This document shows positions 40,201-64,000 of a stretch of DNA of 64,000 nt, piece by piece. This stretch comes from Corallium rubrum (lineage: Eukaryota; Cnidaria; Anthozoa; Scleralcyonacea; Coralliidae). The position numbers and the translations under genes are program-made. Position 1 is the first letter of the stretch. Every line of letters starts with the position of its first letter. Below the pieces are notes generated by a model. It did not search any database, was not told the origin of the DNA, and saw only the letters and a program-made list of their open reading frames with translations. Location: positions 3,505,099 through 3,569,098 of the forward strand of contig OZ036000.1 in NCBI GenBank assembly GCA_964035015.1. The letters run 5' to 3'.

Positions 40201-42020
40201 TCTAACTTTAACCCTAATTCTAATCTTAAAGGGATCCCCGCAAGTTTGAACAAATAGGCCTCATGGGCGCCGCCATCTTAGATTTGATGACGTACAATGG
40301 ATGCACTTATTGTCCTGAAACAATGAAAGCATTGTCTTGAAATAAGTTAATGCAACATTTGACGTCAAAGGGAGAAGTTTCAGACATCCTAGGCAGTAAT
40401 GGGTTAACAAGCGATTAAAGGTGACATGACACGAAAGTTATCTTTCGCCTTGATTTGAAAGTGCTCTTAAAATAATGTGGAATATCAATTTACAGCTTTT
40501 CCATATTTCACCCAGTTCTTGAGATATTTAGACTTATGTGATATTCAAATGACTTATGGCTCGTTTTTTTCTAATTAACATATTCGAAATTCTTGTCTAT
40601 TTTTAAAATTATTGAACGAAATCACCTGAAACTTTGGATATTGTTACCGTTCATGAAACTGAACACCAAAGACAAATTACAAGTGATTTTGTTCAATAAT
40701 TTTAAAGATATAGATGCTTTTCGAATATGTTAATTAGATAAAAACGAGCCATAAGTTATCTCATTTGAATATCACATAAGTCTAAATATCTCAAGAACTA
40801 GGTGAAATATGGAAAAGCTGTAAGTTGATATTCCCCATTATTTTAATAGTACTTTCATCAAATCAAGCAATAATTTTCGTGTCATGTCACCTTTAACTCA
40901 TTCCTACCTGAGCTTGCAAAAAGCGGCCCCTTTAGTTTATTATTCTACTATCTCAAACTCATTAATAATTCATGAGACAATCAGCCAATTACAATAGTTC
41001 ATTCAATCACCTGATTGAAGTTGGATACTCCAGTAAAGCCCAAGATATTAGACGAAAACCGGTGTTCATCTAATTCTTAAGATCTTAATTATCCATGCAA
41101 AACAAACAAGTTGATTATGAATAAATTTTACACACATCATGAATAAAATCTCATGAGGGTTTATTTTAATTGCATTTTTCAATTGAAATTTACTCGATTG
41201 AGATGCCATATCAACAACTCGTTTATCGTATTTCATCAGGGGAATCCAAACACTCGAAAACAATAAACTTTGTTTCAGAAGCCAAGTTTCCCTGATTAGA
41301 ACACTGTTCTATTTTTTGAAACAAGTTTCGGAAACATTTTCGAAATTATATTTCGGAAACGTGTTTCATTGTATTTGTCGAGACATTCAACTTTATTTTT
41401 GACAATTATTATTTTGTAGCGATAGACACACCAGGTGGAAAACGCAATTTAAAAATGAATATCAGAGCCCAGCAATTGCAAATGACTTTGAAACAAGACA
41501 TAATAAAAAGAAAAAAATTATTTACTGACGTTTCGTTGTTACATCACAACATCTTCAGAGCATTTAAACTATATTACAGTTGGTTCACTATATATATTAC
41601 AAAGATATACTGGTTTTAAATTACAAGAACGGTTACAAAATTTAAAGTTCAAACGGACAAATGGACGTCAAGAACAGACAACATAATTATGTTGTCTGTA
41701 ATTGATATTCAATCTCTGTTGTCTGTTCTTGACGTTCATTTGTCCGTTTGAACTTTAAATTTTGTAACCGTTCTTGTAATTTAAAACCAGTATATCTTTT
41801 TAGTATATATGGTGAACCAACTGTAATATAGTTTAAATGCTCTGAAGATATTGTGATGTAACAACGAAACGTCAGTAAATATTTTTTTTCTTTTTATTAT
41901 GTCTTGTTTCAAAGTCATTTGCTGGGCTCTGATATTCATTTTTAAATTCTTATTTTCTCAATTTATATTTTCAATTTTTCAATTCAAGGTTGGTTCACGC
42001 CTCCCAAGGACGAAGGGTAA
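30782..42020 (+). CDS. UBE2Q2: UBE2Q2-type ubiquitin-conjugating enzyme E2 Q
   Basis: Fourteen exons were read: 30782-30943, 31067-31177, 31370-31474, 33059-33130, 33902-33948, 34073-34166, 34311-34395, 34724-34784, 35181-35271, 35964-36022, 37682-37730, 38546-38644, 39705-39774 and 41989-42020. All have GT-AG borders, giving 378 aa against 375 in human UBE2Q2. The N-terminal RWD-like part ([28 protein letters not shown]) is followed by an acidic linker typical of the family (residues about 120-165), then the UBC fold: [33 protein letters not shown] and [10 protein letters not shown]. The active-site Cys is in [10 protein letters not shown] at about residue 305. The C-terminus is [10 protein letters not shown]. 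The enzyme takes ubiquitin from E1 as a thioester and transfers it to substrates. Introns carry MITEs, a SINE, a LINE fragment and Penelope-like repeats. Confidence 0.96.
31565..31655. repeat. (TA)n microsatellite
   Basis: About 45 uninterrupted TA units in UBE2Q intron 3. Confidence 0.95.
32715..33025. repeat. Polypyrimidine (TCC/CCCTCCTCC)n tract, about 310 bp
   Basis: Essentially pure C/T on the plus strand, ending about 30 bp before the acceptor of UBE2Q exon 4 at 33059. It moves from CTCTTTCC units to CCTCCTCCC units. All long Pro/Ser and Gly/Glu/Arg frames here are artefacts. The tract may form triplex DNA and could act as an extended polypyrimidine tract. Confidence 0.95.
33170..33375. 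mobile_element. Penelope-like inverted repeat with hammerhead-like arms
   Basis: ACGAGCTTTCGACTGCCAGT at 33174 is inverted at about 33349-33370, around a centre CATAGTCATAGTC. On the minus strand the left arm reads GACTGC-AGACTG-GCAGTC followed by GAAAGCTC, the same stem II plus GAAA box layout as at 9929-9962. The CTGATGA box is degraded to CCGTCGA, so it is unlikely to be catalytic. In UBE2Q intron 4. Confidence 0.5.
34805..34940. repeat. Foldback repeat with GTTTCATCAG ends
   Basis: AGGAGTGTTTCATCAGGATAT is inverted at about 34911-34937 (CAGCTGATGAAACACTCCT). CCGAGACGTTTGTT and CAAACTTCG pair inside. Same style as the elements near 3960, 36150 and 41220. In UBE2Q intron 8. Confidence 0.6.
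36120..37440. repeat. Cluster of nested foldback repeats in UBE2Q intron 10
   Basis: At least four inverted repeats follow one another. One is centred near 36190 (GTTTTATCAGATATAAA and TTTATATCTGATAAAACAC). Two lie at 36420-36740, based on CCGTGTTTGGATACTCTGATC. One is at 37195-37330 (CGGTCTGTAC with GTACAGAC, and GAGGCAAATAC-type cores). One is at 37338-37405 (TACTGACGTT and AACGTCAGTA), whose right half reads GACGAAGGGCTCC then GAAACGTC, a hammerhead-like arrangement. No exon was recognised. Confidence 0.55.
37775..38455 (-). mobile_element. tRNA-derived SINE with foldback ends, split by a TTAA MITE
   Basis: The outer sequence (TTTTTGCTGTACAAGCTGTC ... GACAACTTGTACAGCAAAAA) and the tRNA-like part at about 38318-38392 match the unbroken copy at 61305-61510. 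On the minus strand the tRNA-like head has A box TGGCTCAATGG and B box GGGTTCGAGTCCC. The MITE at 37815-38292 sits exactly between two TTAA sites inside it. Confidence 0.7.
37815..38292. mobile_element. Foldback MITE flanked by TTAA (copy 2)
   Basis: Ends AGTGTATATGAAACTAAAAT and ATTTTCGTTTCATATACACT are inverted over most of the length. TTAA lies at 37811-37814 and 38293-38296. It is nested in a SINE whose empty site is seen at 61305-61510, so the boundaries and the duplication are directly supported. Confidence 0.88.
38744..39193 (+). pseudogene. LINE reverse-transcriptase C-terminal fragment
   Basis: 150 codons similar to the post-RT region of CR1/jockey-type elements: [48 protein letters not shown], and a final [19 protein letters not shown]. 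The endonuclease and RT core are missing, so it is a 5'-truncated dead copy. It lies in UBE2Q intron 12, in host-gene orientation, and belongs to a different family from the three LINEs at 51.7-58.6 kb. Confidence 0.85.
39885..40055. repeat. Foldback repeat (ggccgccgaattagaattc)
   Basis: Inverted arms: CCGAATTAGAATTCTTTTAT with ATAAAAGAATTTTAATTCGG, and TAGCCCTCATGA with TTCATAAGGGCTA. In UBE2Q intron 13. No coding content. Confidence 0.65.
40419..40892. mobile_element. Foldback MITE flanked by TTAA (copy 3)
   Basis: Ends AGGTGACATGACACGAAAGT and TTTTCGTGTCATGTCACCT. TTAA lies at 40415-40418 and 40893-40896. Interior segments (ATATCAATTTACAGCTTTTC, TGAGATATTTAGACTTATGT) are shared with copy 2, so the two are one family with diverged tips. 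In UBE2Q intron 13. Confidence 0.85.
41505..41900. mobile_element. Penelope-like inverted repeat with hammerhead-like arms
   Basis: Two arms of about 190 bp are inverted. Each outer end reads CTGAAGA, then stem TGTT/AACA, then CGAAACGTCAGTAAAT (plus strand 41842-41880; minus strand 41560-41522). CTGAAGA differs by one base from the hammerhead CTGATGA box. The GAAA box followed by the self-complementary ACGT and the UC cleavage position fits minimal hammerheads of Penelope-like pseudo-LTRs. A further palindrome, GACAACATAATTATGTTGTC, marks the centre. In UBE2Q intron 13. Confidence 0.5.
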
Positions 42021-42363
42021 CCTCACTTCAGTTTCGTGTCAAAAACGACACCACACAGCAGCAACGACAACAACGTATGACACCAACTGCCAACAATACA
42101 TTCATATTGTATATTTTCCTAGAAGAAACACGACCAAAACCAAACAAATGCAACAAATGCTTGTAAAATATACCGCGCGGCAACAACGTTAGAGGTTTGT
42201 CATATTGAAATTGTAAAAAAACAAAAGCACCATGCATGTAGTAATAGTTGAAAAGGTAAGAAGTAATTTTACAATGGTTGTGTTATTATAGTCGTTTAGT
42301 AAAGTATTACTAGAGGAAAGTTGTAAACTTGTTGGAATTGGTTTCTAGGTATTTGTTGTATTT

Positions 42364-42672
42364 AACAAATAGATTCCATTTTGCCGTTGTCTGTTAGTTA
42401 TAACGTCAGTTGAGTAGGTTCACTGATGTTCTTACCACGTTGTTACGTCTTCTGTGTATCTATAACTAAACAGACAACAAAAAAATGGAATCTATTTGTT
42501 TTATACAATACAAAGATTTAAAAGTTTTTTATTGAAACTCGTGGCCGATTTTGGGGCATGAAGAAAGAAAAAAGCAAGTCAGCTGACGTGTCCATGTGTC
42601 TGTACTCTAATAGATCATGGGCAACAACCAATGAAAACACGCATAGCAACCAGGGTATTGCATAATATATAA
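42364..42672. mobile_element. Foldback element, copy 2 (caaatagattccatttt family)
   Basis: AACAAATAGATTCCATTTTG at 42366 is inverted at about 42472-42507. The tail (GCATGAAGAAAGAAAAAAGC ... CAACCAGGGTATTG) matches copy 1 at 4519-4872. Confidence 0.7.
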
Positions 42673-43049
42673 TACAGTGAAAACTGTAAAAATAGACTTC
42701 CCTGTACAACGGACACCACCAAACAACAGCCTTCTGAGTCTCCAAATATAAGACGTCCATATAACCAATGTCTTATTAATTCTTTGAAAGTTTTCATGGC
42801 GATAAAGTAATATAAATAAGTTTTGTGGAAACACCACGTAAAATATTTCTTTGCTAAGCTTTTGGCCTGTTGTTCTTTTGCTAAGCAACAGGCTGAAAGC
42901 TTAGCAAAGAAATATTTTACGTGGTGTTTCCACAATGTCTTATTATTAGCCAGGAAATGTAACTTGGGTGTCACAAAGTGTAAATTTGGTGCAGTGTATG
43001 TTTGTGGCCATTCTTCCCAGCACTTCCTCAATAAAATAACGAAGACCCA

Positions 43050-43055
43050 TTTATT
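43050..43055 (-). terminator. Polyadenylation signal of the mTERF gene
   Basis: AATAAA on the minus strand, 39 bp after the stop codon at 43094-43096. Confidence 0.6.
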
Positions 43056-43093
43056 ACAGTACAGTATATTTTGATAACATGAAGTATAGTCCA

Positions 43094-44876
43094 TCATTTT
43101 CCTGCAATTCCTTTTATGAACTTTTGGAATTCTACCAAACTTGTTTTAGCTATCTCTTCAGCAAACAATATATCAGATGGTGTGACAATCTTTCCAAGGC
43201 CATAATCATCGACATGCGTTTCATCTGTGATTAGTTTTAAATGTTGTAAATACAAATGCCTTTCCTTGAGTCTTTGCAGTGAGCACTGCCATATTCTTGG
43301 ACATCGGGCAATGTCAGGTATCGACACACCAATCATGGTATAACAGTAGTCAAATTTGCTCTTTATGTTCTCCTGACTAAAAGTCAAGATCGATGGCTGC
43401 TTGAGAATCATGTTACTCAACTGACGGCGATAAAATCCTAACTCACTCTGTAAGAAATCAACCTTGGCCTCCAGTGATGATGGTGTGCATGTTGAAATGA
43501 GAGCAGGGCATTTTGTGATGATGTTTAAGACATTTTTCATTGAAAATGGTGGAAGAACATTAAGGTTATACAAGGTTTCAAGCTGTAATAAATTAAATAG
43601 ACAAGACAAGAATTAAAGTTATTCCTAGCAATGAACAATTGCTAGTGGCCTGTCCAAATATCTACACAGGTCTGATCTATCAACCCATACTGGCACCCGG
43701 CACCATCTATCCACCCACCTCCTCAATCCACAAACCCATCTATTGATACACCTATCTGTTCACACACCTATCCATTTGTACACCCATCTATCCACACCTA
43801 TCCAATCACCCATCTGTCCACCCACCCACCTACCCACCATACATGTATATCCACCCACCTCATCAATCCACAAACCCATCTATTCACACCTATCTGTTCA
43901 CACCTATCCATTTGTACACCCATCTATCCAAACCTATCCCACCCACCATCTATCCACTCACCCATCTATCCACCATCTATCTGCGCACCCATATACCCAA
44001 CCATCTATCCACCCCTATCCAATCAGCCATCTGTCCACACACCTATCTACCCACACCCACCCACCCACCATCTATCCACACATGCCCATCTAGATACACA
44101 TGCCCATCTAGATATCCACACCAACCCATCTATCCAACCATTTATCCCTCCACCAACCATCCATTCTCAGTCATCCATCTTTATTCCTGAATCCATTGGA
44201 CCAGCTGTCTATCCATCCTTATCTAGCCATCCTTATCTATCCATTAACCCTTTCACTCCCAAATACAGAATTTACACCAGATGGTTTTACTCATCAATGA
44301 GAGAACTCCTGGAAAGGTGGGAGTGAAATGATTAATCTATCCATTCATCATCTTTGACCAGGCTCCTGTAAAACTTGCCTTTTCTTCAAACGTCTCCTCG
44401 AATCTAGAAGTGAGTATGCCTGGTGACTTTTTTAATATTATCGAGATATTCTGCTGTTTCAGACCAGTGTCACTTAACACCGTAATACATCTCTCGATTT
44501 TCTCTTTATCAAGAAGCAAAATTCGGGGTCTCTTTGTAACCATTCTCCCAACATCACTAAGTTCTAAATCACACTGTCCTTCCAACACATCAACAATTGA
44601 CTTAATCCTCTCGCATAACTCCAACTCTGAAATCTTGACCTCTTTATGGATTTTCTCCATATTTGCTCCAGTGTTTGTTAAATAGTCATCAACAGAATTC
44701 ACAATGTCGTTCTGTCCAGAAATTGAGTCACTTGATGCCAATTTCACCCCAATGTAATTGCTAGTTTTGTACACCGATGAATAGAAAAACTGTGAAAGTG
44801 AAACTATATGTTTATGAACAAGAGGCATATATTGTAATCTCAAAGCCATCATTAAAATTACAAGTGATAAATACAA
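43094..44876 (-). CDS. mTERF-family mitochondrial protein
   Basis: Two exons, 44876-44379 and 43582-43094, give 328 aa (family members are commonly near 350-420). The product has repeated mTERF helices with the hallmark pattern of a Pro before a helix and LG.s...I: VTKRPRILLLDKEKIERC, ILKKSPGILTSRF, TKCPALISTC, LKQPSILTFSQENIKSKF and ARCPRIWQCSLQRLKERHLYL. Such proteins bind mitochondrial DNA or rRNA and act in transcription, replication or ribosome assembly. The hydrophobic, acid-poor N-terminus fits a mitochondrial targeting signal. The start is ambiguous between Met1 and Met9/10 (MMALRL). The intron uses a GC donor (AAG|GCAAGT) and is full of CACCCATCTATCC repeats. Which vertebrate MTERF (1-4) is the ortholog could not be decided. 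Confidence 0.88.
43735..44260. repeat. Irregular (CCACCCATCTATC)n minisatellite
   Basis: Degenerate C/A/T-rich units built from CCAT, CTAT and CACC tetranucleotides fill most of the single mTERF intron. The His/Pro/Ile-rich frames are artefacts. At about 44245-44335 the sequence changes to a copy of the CTTTCACTCCCAAATACAG repeat family. Confidence 0.85.
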
Positions 44877-45189
44877 TCAGAATGACAATTTTTGATTAAA
44901 ATTTCAGAGAAATTTAACCTTTAAAAAAAATTAACGCTGGATTGTAAAGACCACGGGCTCATACTCTGTCACTGCTAACCGCTGGTCATACTTTTTATCA
45001 ACCTTGTACCCAGGCTCTTCACTCGGTGCTTATGACGTACCTTAGTAACAGCTTTATTAAAAGGCCGTTGTTAGGGGGGGATTTATATAAACTACCATAG
45101 ATCAATGCAACGACTTTGATAAATAATGCAAAATATGTCCAATGTGAAGTATCGTAAGCGAGATTTAGCGGTAAATCCTAGACCGTAGA
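44877..45189. promoter_or_regulatory. Divergent promoter region of the mTERF and TTLL genes
   Basis: The start codons of two head-to-head genes are 313 bp apart, with no repeat inserted, unlike nearly every other gap here. No TATA box is placed convincingly. An X-box-like site lies at 45037-45049 with an overlapping TGACGTA (CRE half-site type). A shared bidirectional promoter is inferred. Confidence 0.5.
45037..45049 (+). promoter_or_regulatory. X-box-like RFX site upstream of the TTLL gene
   Basis: GTACCT T AGTAAC fits the X-box RYYNYY(N)RRNRAC with one mismatch and a 1-bp spacer. It lies 141-153 bp upstream of the start codon at 45190. Weaker than the CFAP53 site but in a comparable position. 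Confidence 0.35.

Positions 45190-64000
<18,811 letters not shown>

Larger units (their letters stand above)
42021..43093. other. Convergent intergenic region between UBE2Q and mTERF genes
   Basis: It holds the 3' ends of both genes. A copy of the CAAATAGATTCC foldback element lies at 42364-42672. An inverted repeat at about 42828-42935 is built on GGAAACACCACGTAAAATATT. The minus-strand AATAAA signal (43055-43050) lies 39 bp past the mTERF stop codon. No further gene was recognised. Confidence 0.6.

Overview
This window is animal nuclear DNA. It holds spliced genes with GT-AG introns, two of them for motile cilia, spread among microsatellites, foldback elements, SINEs and LINEs. Short introns mixed with repeat-filled ones, a 5S-rRNA-derived SINE, TTAA- and hAT-type MITEs and Penelope-like repeats fit an early-branching marine invertebrate such as a cnidarian. 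The exact taxon cannot be fixed from the sequence.

Five host genes are resolved to exon level, and all splice phases close. (1) CFAP53, minus strand, 6449 down to 1831: a cilia/flagella coiled-coil protein whose last exon was not found. (2) A DAPK-family Ser/Thr kinase, plus, 14667-29085: kinase domain, an MLCK-like calmodulin-binding helix and a 900-residue low-complexity tail. (3) UBE2Q2-type ubiquitin-conjugating enzyme, plus, 30782-42020, 14 exons, 378 aa. (4) An mTERF-family mitochondrial protein, minus, 44876-43094, two exons joined by a GC-AG intron. (5) A TTLL6/TTLL13-type tubulin polyglutamylase, plus, from 45190 past the right edge, 15 exons seen. Genes 4 and 5 are divergent over about 313 bp; genes 3 and 4 converge.

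Mobile DNA fills the rest. Between CFAP53 and the kinase lies a 4.8-kb element (about 7597-12390) with inverted arms of about 2 kb, each carrying the same small gene, flanked by a 9-bp direct repeat (Mutator-like). The 7.8-kb intron 8 of the TTLL gene holds three L2/CR1-like LINEs in one orientation, one apparently intact with an SGNH-hydrolase ORF1 and an endonuclease/reverse transcriptase ORF2. Every LINE boundary seen lies in a tetranucleotide array, mostly (GACA)n. Four TTAA-flanked MITEs, three hAT MITEs with perfect 8-bp duplications, two PIF/Harbinger-like MITEs, two TA-flanked MITEs inside tRNA-like SINEs, two 5S-derived SINEs and several Penelope-like inverted repeats with hammerhead-ribozyme-like cores are also seen.

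CFAP53 (ciliary motility and left-right patterning in vertebrates) and TTLL6/13 (axonemal tubulin glutamylation) are both ciliary, and each has an X-box-like RFX site within about 150 bp of its start codon. The kinase, E2 and mTERF genes show no evident link to them beyond proximity.
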